DNA of 64,000 nucleotides from a bacterium (GCA_020444065.1 JAHLLQ010000002.1:496001-560000), one strand, 5' to 3'. Shown: positions 35,823 to 45,159, counted from the stretch's first letter. Translations and numbers: made by a program. Notes: generated by a model not told the origin, from the sequence alone.

Positions 35823-38711
35823 CTACTCAAAAACCGCGTGCGGAACCGTCCGTTCGAGCGTGAAATACAGCGGAATGTCGTGCCAGCGAATCTCGACGTC
35901 TGCGCTCAGGTGACCGTTGCGCGAGGGATCGTCGGCTTTGATCTCCCACTGGGCCAGAGCGCGATTCTCCGTCTCGCTTCCTTCGAGCGTCCGATTCGCC
36001 ACACCTTCGATTTGCCAATGATCCGGCGGCTGCAGCGTGATCTTGCCGATCAGGCGTGGGCTCGTGCGCAGGATAACTTCCGCGCGCGCGGTCGCCTTCG
36101 GCTCCGGTTCTTCAGAGCGCTCGATTGAAAGGTGACCCGTCAGGGCAACGAGTTGGGCCAGCGCGCGGCTGCGCGTCGGTGTGCTGACGTCGTCATCGTC
36201 CACCAGCGCCTGCACCATCTCGACGCGCATTTTCTCCATCGGCCCCAGGACCGGCTGCATGCGATCGGGAAGCGCCCGGATGCTGCGAATGTCCTTTAGC
36301 GTTTGCAGAACCATCTGGTGAGACTTGGATTCGGGCGCCTCGCGAGCCAGCACGTCTTCCGCGCGTCGATACGATGCGATGTCCGCGCGATAGCCTCGCA
36401 CAAAGCCATCCGCGCGACGGCTCTGCGGAATCACCGTGACGACGGTCTTCTTTCGCAAGTCGATCTCGCCCAGCCGCACGACCGTCTCGATGGCTTCCGC
36501 GTCGTAGTACCATGTGCGAACCGGCGCCATGATCGAACCATCGTACTCGATGCGCGATCCGTCTAGCAACACGACCACCGGAAGAAAAGTTCCTGGCAGA
36601 CGGATTTCGATCTCGCGTTTGTCGACAGCGCCGGAGAACTTGCCGGTCATCGGTCCGATGGAGATTTGATGGCGAGCATCCGCTTCGAAATGATGCTCGA
36701 TTGGCAGTTGTGTGAATTCGCCGTTCATGTAGCTATTCGTCAGGCCGTCGTCTTCGTACAGCGTGAACTCTCCGCGGTCTCCGGGGAAGATCTTGATCGC
36801 AAGCGGCGCAGTCTTCGTCGCCTCCGAACGCATCGGTTTGCCCAATGCCAGCGGGACAATACCGCCGTCGCGGACGAAGATCGGAATCTCGTCCAGCGCC
36901 GCCGGCACGCGGAAGATGCGCGGGCCCTGGAAGATCTCGCCCGTATACCACTCGGTCCAGATGCCATCAGGAACCCAAACGATCTTCTCGGCCATTCCAT
37001 TCACGTCGCGCACGGGCGAATCGATCGGCGCGACAAACATCTGATCGCCGAAGAAGTACTGGCCGCCGAAGTTGTACGCCGAATCGTACTCTGGGAATTC
37101 GTAGTACATCGGCCGCAGCAGCCCGACGCCAGTCTCGTAGGCCTCGTGGGCGAAGGTGTAAACGTAGGGCAGCAGCGCGTAGCGCAGACGATACGCCTCG
37201 CGCAGTGCATCCGGATACGGTTCTTTGAAGGCCCAGGGACGACGTTCTGCATCGTCGGCCAGATTCGCGTGAGTCCGCAGGATCGGACTCATCGCGCCCC
37301 ACTGCACCCACCGAGTGAAGAGCTCTCCATTCACCGCACCGGGGAAGTACCCGCCGATGTCGTGGGACCAGTAAGCAAACCCAACATTGGACGCCGTCGC
37401 CGTCATGTACGGCTGGAACGAGAGCGCTTCCCACGTGCTGTACGTGTCACCGGAAAACCCGATCGGATAGCGATGGTCCCCCAGGCCGCCCCAGCGGCTG
37501 AAGTTCAGCGGACGCTGCTTGGGACGAGCCTGAACCTGGTCGCGCCAGTGCTGAAAATCCAGCCACCACTGCGGGTCCAGGCGCGGGACAGAGGAGTCTT
37601 TTCCCTGCTGCCAGTCGAGCCAGAAGAAATCCACGCCTGCCTCTTCGAGTGGTCGATAGAGATACTTGAAAGCAGCGGCGATGTACTTTGGATCGAGCAG
37701 TTGGAATGGAATCTCGTCGGCCTTCTGAGGATCGACTCCCAAGGCTTTCGCGACGTTCTCAAATCCCGCCTCGTGCTTCTTCACGCCCTCGTGCGGATGG
37801 ATGTTCAGCGCCACCCGCAGGCCTTCCTTCTCCGTCCAACCCAGGAACTCCTTCGGATCTGGAAAGCGATCCGTATCCCACGTGTAACCCGTCCAGCCCG
37901 GCAGGTGCCAGTCCGTATCGATCACCAGCACATCCAGTGGAATGCGATGCTCCTCAAACCCCGCGACCAACTCGCGCAACTCCGCATCGGTGTACGGCCA
38001 GTAACGCGACCACCACGCGCCAAAGACATAGCGTGGGGGCATCGGAATCGGGCCGGCGAGCTTTCGATAGTCCGCCAGTGCGGCCTTGTAGTCATGCCCA
38101 TGACCGAAGAAGTACCAGTCGAGGTTACCGTCTTTCGGACGCCCCTCCACGCGGGGCGGATCCAATTGCGCGAATACCGGCGTGAACGAATCGTCCACCA
38201 GGGCCCATCCGTCGCGCGAGAGCAGTCCCTGATCCAGCGGCACATCGCCATCCGTCCCGTCCAGGCTTCGAACCGTCCCCAGGAGATTCTCCGTCGCCGG
38301 GTCGCCGGGGTGCCAGACCCTTGGTTCTCCATCTACGACGTATTCGATTTCCAGGTTTTCCGCAGAGAAACGCCCATCATGGATCGAGTAGCGAACCGTC
38401 AGATCTTCTGTCGAAATGACGTGCCACTCGCCCTCGACTTCCTGAGTGAACTCCGGCACCTCGACCGCCCGGTTGGTGAACACCAAGGTTGGACGATCCT
38501 CAAAGCGACCGGACTCGTTCCATTCCAATCGGACCAGGAATCGGCTGAGAACTGTGATGCGCGCATTGCCGACGCGGATCATGGCATCGGCGTTCGCCTT
38601 GCCCTGTCCCGGCAGCGGAGCCGGTTGGGCGTGAAGGGTGGCAGTGGCGAGAGCCATCAGCAGACAAAGGCTGAGGCACTTGATGGGAAGAAGGGCAGTC
38701 CTTGGTGACAA
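35823..38711 (-). CDS. Secreted glycoside hydrolase family 31
   Basis: 962 residues. The start is inferred as TTG 38711, with GGAG 9 bases upstream and a signal peptide (LPIKCLSLCLLMALATATLHA) directly after it. The frame is open further upstream but that part does not look coding. GH31 features: FGAWWSRYWPYTDAEL, LVIDTDWH, the nucleophile region FFWLDWQQG (about 361) and FSGDTYSTW (about 420) with the acid/base Asp. YWSHDIGGYFP, a beta-sandwich C-terminal domain and a roughly 250-residue unassigned tail follow. Members release alpha-glucosyl or alpha-xylosyl units; specificity cannot be read. Two 13-bp direct repeats lie 130-175 bases upstream. Confidence 0.93.
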   Translation of the reverse strand: MSPRTALLPIKCLSLCLLMALATATLHAQPAPLPGQGKANADAMIRVGNARITVLSRFLVRLEWNESGRFEDRPTLVFTNRAVEVPEFTQEVEGEWHVISTEDLTVRYSIHDGRFSAENLEIEYVVDGEPRVWHPGDPATENLLGTVRSLDGTDGDVPLDQGLLSRDGWALVDDSFTPVFAQLDPPRVEGRPKDGNLDWYFFGHGHDYKAALADYRKLAGPIPMPPRYVFGAWWSRYWPYTDAELRELVAGFEEHRIPLDVLVIDTDWHLPGWTGYTWDTDRFPDPKEFLGWTEKEGLRVALNIHPHEGVKKHEAGFENVAKALGVDPQKADEIPFQLLDPKYIAAAFKYLYRPLEEAGVDFFWLDWQQGKDSSVPRLDPQWWLDFQHWRDQVQARPKQRPLNFSRWGGLGDHRYPIGFSGDTYSTWEALSFQPYMTATASNVGFAYWSHDIGGYFPGAVNGELFTRWVQWGAMSPILRTHANLADDAERRPWAFKEPYPDALREAYRLRYALLPYVYTFAHEAYETGVGLLRPMYYEFPEYDSAYNFGGQYFFGDQMFVAPIDSPVRDVNGMAEKIVWVPDGIWTEWYTGEIFQGPRIFRVPAALDEIPIFVRDGGIVPLALGKPMRSEATKTAPLAIKIFPGDRGEFTLYEDDGLTNSYMNGEFTQLPIEHHFEADARHQISIGPMTGKFSGAVDKREIEIRLPGTFLPVVVLLDGSRIEYDGSIMAPVRTWYYDAEAIETVVRLGEIDLRKKTVVTVIPQSRRADGFVRGYRADIASYRRAEDVLAREAPESKSHQMVLQTLKDIRSIRALPDRMQPVLGPMEKMRVEMVQALVDDDDVSTPTRSRALAQLVALTGHLSIERSEEPEPKATARAEVILRTSPRLIGKITLQPPDHWQIEGVANRTLEGSETENRALAQWEIKADDPSRNGHLSADVEIRWHDIPLYFTLERTVPHAVFE

Positions 38712-38839
38712 GTCTCGTTGCTCCACGCAGATCGAATCGCTCCAACCCCAATCTCCCGTCGGATTGATCCGATGTGAGGGAAGAGTGCGGCACGCTTTGC
38801 GCAGTGACAACCTGCAACAGCGATAAGTAGGAGGAAAAT

Positions 38840-38886
38840 CACTAAAACGTACAATAAAAGGGGTGCGCAGCAGCACCAAAACGTAC
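38840..38886. repeat. Two 13-bp direct repeats, candidate operator pair
   Basis: cactaaaacgtac at 38840-38852 and caccaaaacgtac at 38874-38886 differ at one base and are 34 bases apart, about three helical turns. The second continues into the palindrome aacgtacgtt. The position suggests control of the GH31 gene. Confidence 0.5.
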
Positions 38887-39129
38887 GTTCATATTGATGC
38901 ACGGGGGCATCATGCGACGGGGGTGCAACGCAAGAAGTCGCTCCAAAGGGGAGCCAGGAACAGGGGCATTCGGGCCAATTGCCCGGATAGGACACAGAAA
39001 AGCCGAGCGACAAACGCACTCAGGAATCAGGATGGTTGGGCAGTCAGCCAGCCGGCTGGCAGCCAGGCCCGTTGATTCGGCCGCCGATTGAAGCGCAATC
39101 GCCGATTGAATTCCAGATGGCGATGGACC

Positions 39130-39160
39130 TTGACCCCGGAACTGCATCGAGCAATATTAG
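39130..39160 (+). promoter_or_regulatory. Promoter candidate for the VTC operon
   Basis: TTGACC (39130-39135), 19-base spacer, TATTAG (39155-39160), or ATATTA with 18 bases. It lies about 30 bases before ATG 39192, supporting that start. Confidence 0.4.
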
Positions 39161-39191
39161 ATTCTGGTTAGGGCCTAGCGGGTGCGAAACT

Positions 39192-39974
39192 ATGGTCGGG
39201 GACAAACTCTTCACTTCGAGATTTGAGATCAAGTATCTGATCTCAGCCTTTCAGGCGGAAGAAATCCGCCGCGTCCTGTCCTTTCACATGACCATGGACC
39301 CCTACTGCGAGCTTTGCCCCGGCTTTTCTTACCTGAACACCAGCCTCTACTTCGACTCTCCCGACCATCATTGCTACAAAAGTACCGCCATGGGGCAGAA
39401 GAACCGCTTCAAGGTGCGCTTGCGGTGGTACGACGATGAGCCCGACACACCGATTTTCCTCGAGGAGAAGCGTCGCACGACCGACGCGATCTCGAAACTG
39501 CGCGCGAAGCTCGACCGCCCCGCCCTCGCACAATTGATGGGCAGCCAGATTGTGGCTCCCGCGCACGTGCTCAGCACTTCTTCCCGCGCGCAGGCTCGCC
39601 TTCGGCTCTTGCTGGACACGATGCAGAGCCTGAATCTGCAGCCCGCCTGCCACGTGCGCTACATGCGCGAGGCATGGGCCGGTCCGGAGCACGAGTACCT
39701 TCGGGTCACCTTCGATACCCAGGTCCAGGGACATGTTGTGACTGGAAACGATTTCGCCCGGCGAGAGTCGCCCGGCTGGAAGAACATCGGCGAGCAACGC
39801 ACGATCCTCGAGATCAAGTTCGAGAGTACGATACCACCATGGCTGCAGTCGCTTGTGCATGACTTCGGACTGCATCGCCAGTCCGTCCCCAAATACCTGC
39901 TTTGCATGGATACGATTCACGGCGTTGGGCACGGAGTCCGCCAGTTCGCCATGACGCCGGGAGGCATTCGATGA
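39192..39974 (+). CDS. VTC-domain protein, polyphosphate polymerase-like
   Basis: 260 residues from ATG 39192; longer in-frame starts (39036, 39117) exist but lie upstream of the promoter-like pair. The VTC tunnel fold is recognisable: TSRFEIKYLIS (basic residues near the N terminus), SLYFDSPDHHCY, FKVRLRWY, FLEEKRRTTD, and ILEIKFESTIPPWLQ with KYLLCMD at the end. In yeast Vtc4 this domain makes polyphosphate from ATP. Bacterial copies are commonly next to DUF4956 proteins, as here (4-base overlap). A CotH-like partner is missing. Substrate is inferred from family only. Confidence 0.85.
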   Translation: MVGDKLFTSRFEIKYLISAFQAEEIRRVLSFHMTMDPYCELCPGFSYLNTSLYFDSPDHHCYKSTAMGQKNRFKVRLRWYDDEPDTPIFLEEKRRTTDAISKLRAKLDRPALAQLMGSQIVAPAHVLSTSSRAQARLRLLLDTMQSLNLQPACHVRYMREAWAGPEHEYLRVTFDTQVQGHVVTGNDFARRESPGWKNIGEQRTILEIKFESTIPPWLQSLVHDFGLHRQSVPKYLLCMDTIHGVGHGVRQFAMTPGGIR

Positions 39975-40660
39975 ACGAGTTGACGAACTTCTTTGCCGGC
40001 ATCCAGGCCATGACCAATGCCCCTTCCTTGGGGATGATCCTGGCATCTCTCGCCTTTGCCTTCCTGGCCGGGCAGGCAGTCGCATGGATCTACATGTGGA
40101 CCCATTCCGGGGTCTCCTACAGCCGCTCGTTTGTGCAGAGCCTTGTCCTTCTCGCTATCATCATGGCCCTCGTTATGATGGTGGTGGGCAGCAACGTCGT
40201 TGTCGCGTTCGGCCTGATCGGCGCCTTGACCGTGATTCGTTTCAGGAATGTGCTGAAGGACACACGCGACACGACCTACGTTTTCATGGAGATCGTCGTT
40301 GGCCTCGGGGCAGGGACGACGAATTTCCTCGCAATCACAGTCGGCGTCGTCTTCTTCGCACTCGTCATGATGTACCTGAAGACGACCGGCTTCGGCACCC
40401 GCCATGGGCACGATGCCCTGCTGCGCTTTGAGGCGCTGACGGAAGGTTCCGATTCCTTTATCGACGTCTTGGCGCGGCACTGCCGTCGCAGCGACATCGT
40501 CAGCCAGCGGGCCGACAGCGTCCGCGGCGTGATGGACTATTCGTACCGGCTGCTGCTGCGCGACCCGCAGCGCACCGATGAGTTGGTCCGAGAACTGACG
40601 GCGACGGAAGGCGTTTCCGGCGTCTCGCTTCTGAGGCAGGAGGATCAGTCGGAGGTCTGA
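39971..40660 (+). CDS. DUF4956 membrane protein
   Basis: 229 residues with about four membrane segments in the first 130 (LASLAFAFLAGQAVAWIYM, LVLLAIIMALVMMVVGSN, NFLAITVGVVFFALVMMYL). The conserved GALTVIRFRNVLKDTRDTTYVF loop marks the DUF4956 family. The remaining 90 residues form a cytoplasmic alpha/beta domain. The ATG overlaps the VTC stop (ATGA), so the two are translationally coupled and probably act together, perhaps as a membrane channel or anchor for the VTC catalytic domain. Confidence 0.88.
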   Translation: MNELTNFFAGIQAMTNAPSLGMILASLAFAFLAGQAVAWIYMWTHSGVSYSRSFVQSLVLLAIIMALVMMVVGSNVVVAFGLIGALTVIRFRNVLKDTRDTTYVFMEIVVGLGAGTTNFLAITVGVVFFALVMMYLKTTGFGTRHGHDALLRFEALTEGSDSFIDVLARHCRRSDIVSQRADSVRGVMDYSYRLLLRDPQRTDELVRELTATEGVSGVSLLRQEDQSEV

Positions 40661-40690
40661 CCTTCGACAGATATTTGGAGAGATCGAGCA

Positions 40691-41848
40691 ATGACGAAAC
40701 CAGTTTCGAAAGGCAAGATCCCAATTCCGGTTTCCCGGCGTCTGCGCATCCTGCAGACCACCCTGTTGCCTTTTGCGATCTGGGTCGTGGCCGCGGGAAT
40801 CTGTGTGATCCTCTACAATCGCCAGTCGGGTAGCGTCACCGTTTCGGGCCTGGTTGAAGGACGTCAATCCAACCTTGCGCCGCTCGTGGATGCTCGTCTC
40901 GTTACGCTTCCCGTCGGCATTCTCGACGACGTGCAATCCGGCGATGTGTTGGCCACTTTCGACGATTCGGAAGTCCGCGCCGAGCTCTCCGTCTTGGAAG
41001 CCCAGGCACAGACCCTCCAGGCGCAGGTCACCGCTGAGCAGGCTCGTCTCGCCAAAGAAGCGAAGCTGGCGGACGAATCGCGCCAACTGGATTTGCGCCG
41101 CCTCCAGGTGGACGTCGAAAACGCCCGTCTCGAAATCGTCAATCGACGCATTCAGATCGAAACCAGTCGCGTGGACCTGAATCGCCTGCATGTCGAGCGC
41201 CAGTACTCCGAGCGTCTGATCGATGCCGGCGTCAGCGAGCAGATGGACTATGATATCGCCAGCGTCCAGGCCGAGGCCCTCGAGCAGGCAATCGCCGAAG
41301 GACAGAAGGCCCTGGAAGAAGCCGAAGGCCAATTGAAGGAGTCCAAGGACCGGCTCCAGAAGTTCGAGGAAGTCACCGGCCTGGAGTCCGAAGTCGATGT
41401 GGCCGTTGCGCCTCTTCGCCAGCAGCTTGATGTGCTGGCGGCCGAAGTGGACCTTGCCCGCACGCATCTGCCCTCGCTGGTACTGCGCAGTCCGATTGAC
41501 GGTGTGATTACCCAGGTTGCTGCGACGCCGGGCGAGAACATCGTCGCCGGAACGCCAATCCTGACGGTCACAGAGCGCCGTGCCGAGACAATCGTCGCCT
41601 ACCTGCCGGAAAACGCCCGAATGGAGCCGAATCCCGGCGACATCGCCGAGGTTCGCTCCGCGCAGCCCGGCGGGGGAGTCCTGGCTGAGGCAAAGGTCGT
41701 TTCCGTCAGCCCCGCCGTCCAGGTGGTGCCGGCGCGTCTATTCCGGGATCCGAATCGCCCCGAGTTTGGCCGGGCCATTCTGCTCACACTGGGCAGCGCC
41801 AGCAACCTGCTGCCCGGCGAACGCGCTACGATTACCTTCCACCAGTAG
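40691..41848 (+). CDS. HlyD-type membrane fusion (periplasmic adaptor) protein
   Basis: 385 residues. One N-terminal membrane segment (LPFAIWVVAAGICVILY) is followed by a half lipoyl domain (VDARLVTLPVGILDDVQSGDVLATFDD) and a long coiled-coil hairpin (about 100-240). The second lipoyl half (LRSPIDGVITQVAATPGENIVAGTPIL) and a beta-barrel complete it. Such adaptors link an inner-membrane pump to an outer-membrane duct, but no pump gene is adjacent. It follows DUF4956 by 30 bases with GGAGAG before its ATG, so it is likely in the same operon. Confidence 0.9.
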   Translation: MTKPVSKGKIPIPVSRRLRILQTTLLPFAIWVVAAGICVILYNRQSGSVTVSGLVEGRQSNLAPLVDARLVTLPVGILDDVQSGDVLATFDDSEVRAELSVLEAQAQTLQAQVTAEQARLAKEAKLADESRQLDLRRLQVDVENARLEIVNRRIQIETSRVDLNRLHVERQYSERLIDAGVSEQMDYDIASVQAEALEQAIAEGQKALEEAEGQLKESKDRLQKFEEVTGLESEVDVAVAPLRQQLDVLAAEVDLARTHLPSLVLRSPIDGVITQVAATPGENIVAGTPILTVTERRAETIVAYLPENARMEPNPGDIAEVRSAQPGGGVLAEAKVVSVSPAVQVVPARLFRDPNRPEFGRAILLTLGSASNLLPGERATITFHQ

Positions 41849-41899
41849 GACCCGCGTCGGCTGAACACACGATTTCCCATCGCTTTCCGCAATGACCGT

Positions 41900-41930
41900 T
41901 TGACGCGGTTGGGAGGGTTCTCTGTATTCT
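41900..41930 (+). promoter_or_regulatory. Promoter candidate for cdaA
   Basis: TTGACG (41900-41905) and TATTCT (41925-41930, spacer 19) or TGTATT (spacer 17), about 48 bases before the cdaA ATG. Confidence 0.35.
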
Positions 41931-41977
41931 GGGGAGACGTCTTCAAGACTCCTCAAACCCTCTGAAGCCAGCAGCCC

Positions 41978-42796
41978 ATGCAGAAGCTGATCTCCATCTT
42001 CAACAGCATCGTGTCCCTGACGACGAACATGGGCGTTCGCGACGTGATCGATATACTGATGGTCGCGCTCGTTTTCTTTCTGGCTTTCAGCCTGCTCCGA
42101 GAATCCCGCAGTCAGGTCGCCTTGCGGGGACTGATCATCGTCCTGTTTGTCGCGTTCGTGCTCTACCTCATCACGATCTTTGCCGAACTGACGACGATGA
42201 GCCGCCTGTTCGAGCGATTATGGGTCGTGATCACGCTGGTGTTCCTCATCAGTTTCCAGAACGAGTTCAAGAAGGCTCTGACCGAGTACGGCCGATTACC
42301 GATCTTCCGTGCCCTGTTCAAACAGGAAACCGCGGCCATCGACGAGATCATCCGCGCCGTGTCGCGCCTGGCGGAGAAGAAAGTCGGCGCGCTGATCTGC
42401 CTCGAACGCCGCACGCCCCTGCGGCCTTACTCCGAGACCGGATCGCCGATCGATGGCGTGATCACCGTTGAACTGCTGCGGACAATCTTCGCCATGTACA
42501 CGCCGCTGCATGACGGCGCGGTCGTGATTCGCAACAACCGAATCGTCGCCGCCGGTTGCCTGCTTCCGCTGACGAATCAGGAATTGCCGAAGGAACTCGG
42601 CACGCGCCATCGCGCAGCCGTTGGATTGACGGAAGAGACGGACGCCGTGGTCGTTGTGGTTTCTGAAGAGACCGGCACCGTGTCCTTGGCCCACGACGGG
42701 ATGATTCACCGACCGATGACGGCGGAGACTCTACGACACCGACTCCGCGAGCTGTTCGAAATCGACGAGGAGGAGCAAGGTGGCGAAGCAGCCTAG
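41978..42796 (+). CDS. cdaA: Diadenylate cyclase, CdaA type
   Basis: 272 residues. Three N-terminal membrane segments (about 25-90: VIDILMVALVFFLAFSLL, LIIVLFVAFVLYLITIF, LWVVITLVFLISF) precede a DAC domain. It holds the DGA motif in YTPLHDGAVVI and the RHR motif in LGTRHRAAVGL, both needed to make c-di-AMP from two ATP. It overlaps the CdaR gene by 17 bases, the standard pairing, though glmM is not next to it. It would set c-di-AMP levels that control osmolyte and envelope homeostasis. Confidence 0.96.
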   Translation: MQKLISIFNSIVSLTTNMGVRDVIDILMVALVFFLAFSLLRESRSQVALRGLIIVLFVAFVLYLITIFAELTTMSRLFERLWVVITLVFLISFQNEFKKALTEYGRLPIFRALFKQETAAIDEIIRAVSRLAEKKVGALICLERRTPLRPYSETGSPIDGVITVELLRTIFAMYTPLHDGAVVIRNNRIVAAGCLLPLTNQELPKELGTRHRAAVGLTEETDAVVVVVSEETGTVSLAHDGMIHRPMTAETLRHRLRELFEIDEEEQGGEAA

Positions 42797-43985
42797 GCGC
42801 CCAGTCAGCGACATTTTCCTGATCCTCTTCTCGCTCTTTCTCGCATTCATCGTCTGGGTGATTGTCAAGCAGCAGGAGAGCAGCATCCGCACGCTCTCCG
42901 TGCCGGTAACATACTCGAATCTGCCGGAGTTCGTGGAACTCAGCGGCTATGAGCCCGAGTCTATCAGCGTCGAGTTCAGCGTTCCAAAGGCCGAGGAAAG
43001 CTACGCGCGCGGCGAGAACTTCAGAATCGACGTCGATCTTTCGAATATTGCCACATTCGCCGGCACAGAGAGCTTCAACGAGTACACCGCCGACCTGACG
43101 CCAAGCCTTGTCGCAGCCAACGATCCCGGTACGCAGATTCACCCCGTCCTGATCGTTGGAGAGCCGATCGTGACGTTCATGGCGCGACTTCGCCTCGCCT
43201 CCGTACCGGTTGTTCCGAATCTCCAGGGCCAGCCCGCAGAAGGCTTCCAACTGGAATCCGACGACATCACGATGGAGCCGCCGGAGATCAAGGTCGCCCT
43301 CAATGCCACACGCTATCGCGAGCACCTGGAAGGACGGCTCCAACTTCTGACCGAGCCGATCGATTTGGCCGGTGAGCGCGATGTCGTCAGCGGTCTCTAC
43401 AGCGTGCCGCTGAACTCGCGCGATGGCCTCAACCAGGGCATCTTCTCGATCCCCGGCGCCCCAGTACAGAAGATCGAAGTCACGATCCCGTTGCCGGAAG
43501 TGGAAACGACCAAGGTCTTCGAGGACGTCGCAGTGACCTACGAGCCATTGCGTGTCGACGTCGTCGCCGAAGTCAAACCTTCTGCCGTCGATGTGACTAT
43601 CACAGGCCCGCGCAGCGCAGTGAATCGCGTCACCCCGGAAATGCTGCATCTTTCGACGCTGGCCCTGATCGATGATCGGCCGGGGACCGTCGTTGAAACG
43701 GTGATCGATGTGACCCTGGAGACGGCCGACACGGGCCTTCGCGCACGCATCAAGTCCATCGAGACCGATCCGCGAACGGTTGAGATCCGAATCGTGGCGA
43801 AGGAACAACCGACGCCCACTCCGTCGCCGACGCCATCGCCATCCCCCACACCAAGTCCGACGCCCGAGCCGTCGCCGACGATCGTCCCGCTCTCGATCGA
43901 CAATATCACGACGTCGAGCCTGGAACCGTTGACCGAGGACGTGGAGACTTCGCCTCGCCCGGCGCTGCAAACTCCCAACCCCTGA
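42780..43985 (+). CDS. cdaR: CdaR-like YbbR-domain regulator of diadenylate cyclase
   Basis: 401 residues. GTG start with AGGAG inside the end of cdaA. One membrane segment (IFLILFSLFLAFIVWVIV) is followed by extracytoplasmic YbbR-like repeats, recognisable in SVPVTYSNLPEFVEL, EVTIPLPEVETTKVFEDV and VDVTITGPRSAVNRV. A Pro/Thr/Ser-rich stretch (about 340-370) and a short tail end the chain. In Gram-positives CdaR binds CdaA and modulates it. The proline-rich tail is extra and might reach toward the cell wall. Confidence 0.9.
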   Translation: MAKQPRRPVSDIFLILFSLFLAFIVWVIVKQQESSIRTLSVPVTYSNLPEFVELSGYEPESISVEFSVPKAEESYARGENFRIDVDLSNIATFAGTESFNEYTADLTPSLVAANDPGTQIHPVLIVGEPIVTFMARLRLASVPVVPNLQGQPAEGFQLESDDITMEPPEIKVALNATRYREHLEGRLQLLTEPIDLAGERDVVSGLYSVPLNSRDGLNQGIFSIPGAPVQKIEVTIPLPEVETTKVFEDVAVTYEPLRVDVVAEVKPSAVDVTITGPRSAVNRVTPEMLHLSTLALIDDRPGTVVETVIDVTLETADTGLRARIKSIETDPRTVEIRIVAKEQPTPTPSPTPSPSPTPSPTPEPSPTIVPLSIDNITTSSLEPLTEDVETSPRPALQTPNP

Positions 43986-43992
43986 TTTTCCC

Positions 43993-45159
43993 ATGCGAAT
44001 TCTCTACATCTCAGGCGATCACGGCATTCCCGCCTTCGGGCGCAAAGGCGCATCTACGCACCTGCGCGAGATGATCGCAGCCTTCCGGCGCGCGGGATGC
44101 AAGGTCGCACTTGCTGCGTCGGACTTGTCTGGCGATCGGCGGGAGGATGAGGACTTTCCGACCCACAAACTGCCTCGGCCGACAGCGAAGATCCTCGGCA
44201 GCGATGGACGCTATTGGCTGGCGGATCGAGGCGCAAACGGCGTCCTCCGCAACGCTGCCGTTCGCTTTCGTCCCGACGCCATTTTCGAACGGAGCGCGTT
44301 GTATTTCCGCGCAGGCGAACGCCTCGCCGGGTCCTTCAGGATTCCACGTCTGCTCGAGGTCAACACCTTACTCTCCGAAGAGCTCCGCAATCGGTTGCAT
44401 TGGCCGAAGGCGGCTGCCCGTGCCGAGGAGCAAACCATTCGCGCCGCGAGCGGCATCTGCGCCATCTCCGATGTCATGCGGGACCGACTGGTCTCTGAGT
44501 TCAATCTCCCCGCAGAAGGCGTTCGGACCTTCACGATGGCCGTCGATCCTGGGCGATTCAAGCCGCGTGGCCGAGCCGCCATCGTCCGCAAAAAACTCGA
44601 CATCGACCTCGACACGCCGCTGATTGGATTCGTCGGCTCGATGAATCACTACCACAAGCCCGCGTGGTTCATGGACCTCGTGGAGCGCCTCGCCACGGAG
44701 CAACGCAACGTCCAGTTCGCGCTCGTTGGGGGTTCGGATGCGAAGGTCAGTAAGTACCGCAGCCGCGCCGCGCAGATTGAGGGCGCGCGAGTGCACTTCG
44801 AAGGTACGGTGCCGCAGGATGAACTGGCCGACTGGATCGAAGCGATGGATCTTGTCGTCATCCCCGGCGCCGCACCGCAGTCCACACCGACCAAGATTTT
44901 CGAAGTCGCGGCGATCGGTACATCGCTCGTGCTTCCCGCGACCGTGCCCATCTCAAAACTCTGCAAGGGTGCCGCGGAAGACCTGCTCTTCCCCGAGGAA
45001 GACTTCGACGCCCTGGTCCAACGCGTGTCGGGCTGGTTGGACAATCGCGAGGCTCTCACGGATGCAACGAAAGCACTGCGCGAAACGGTCCTTGCCGAAT
45101 ACACCTGGGATCACCACGCAAAGGAGATTATCGCGTGGTTCGAGTCCTTGCGTGCCTAA
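43993..45159 (+). CDS. Glycosyltransferase, GT4-like (GT-B fold)
   Basis: 388 residues. The N-terminal acceptor domain opens MRILYISGDHGIPAFGRKGA, where the Gly-rich loop is typical of GT4. The donor domain shows LIGFVGSMNHYHKPAW, VQFALVGGSD, VHFEGTVPQDELADW and PQSTPTKIFEVAAIG, with the family's E-x7-E region shortened. It probably adds a sugar to an envelope polysaccharide or a small molecule. It begins 7 bases after cdaR, so it may share that transcript. Confidence 0.85.
   Translation: MRILYISGDHGIPAFGRKGASTHLREMIAAFRRAGCKVALAASDLSGDRREDEDFPTHKLPRPTAKILGSDGRYWLADRGANGVLRNAAVRFRPDAIFERSALYFRAGERLAGSFRIPRLLEVNTLLSEELRNRLHWPKAAARAEEQTIRAASGICAISDVMRDRLVSEFNLPAEGVRTFTMAVDPGRFKPRGRAAIVRKKLDIDLDTPLIGFVGSMNHYHKPAWFMDLVERLATEQRNVQFALVGGSDAKVSKYRSRAAQIEGARVHFEGTVPQDELADWIEAMDLVVIPGAAPQSTPTKIFEVAAIGTSLVLPATVPISKLCKGAAEDLLFPEEDFDALVQRVSGWLDNREALTDATKALRETVLAEYTWDHHAKEIIAWFESLRA

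Larger units (their letters stand above)
38712..39191. other. Divergent intergenic region, GH31 to VTC gene
   Basis: 480 bases without a supported gene. It holds two near-identical 13-mers (38840-38852, 38874-38886), a perfect 14-bp palindrome (39047-39060, gccagccggctggc), a 10-bp direct repeat (gccgattgaa at 39083-39092 and 39101-39110) and a promoter-like pair before the VTC gene. Confidence 0.6.

Noticed and set aside
36666-38708. 680-codon open frame on the plus strand opposite GH31
   Set aside because: It is antisense to a gene with clear family motifs, its translation is Arg/Val/Gln-rich without domains, and it arises from high G+C codon bias.
39917-41467. 516-codon antisense frame over DUF4956 and HlyD
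   Set aside because: Both plus-strand genes are well supported, and the antisense product is His/Asp-rich and low in complexity.
42462-43994. 510-codon antisense frame over cdaA-cdaR
   Set aside because: It is a shadow of the YbbR gene, with an Arg-rich translation lacking domains.
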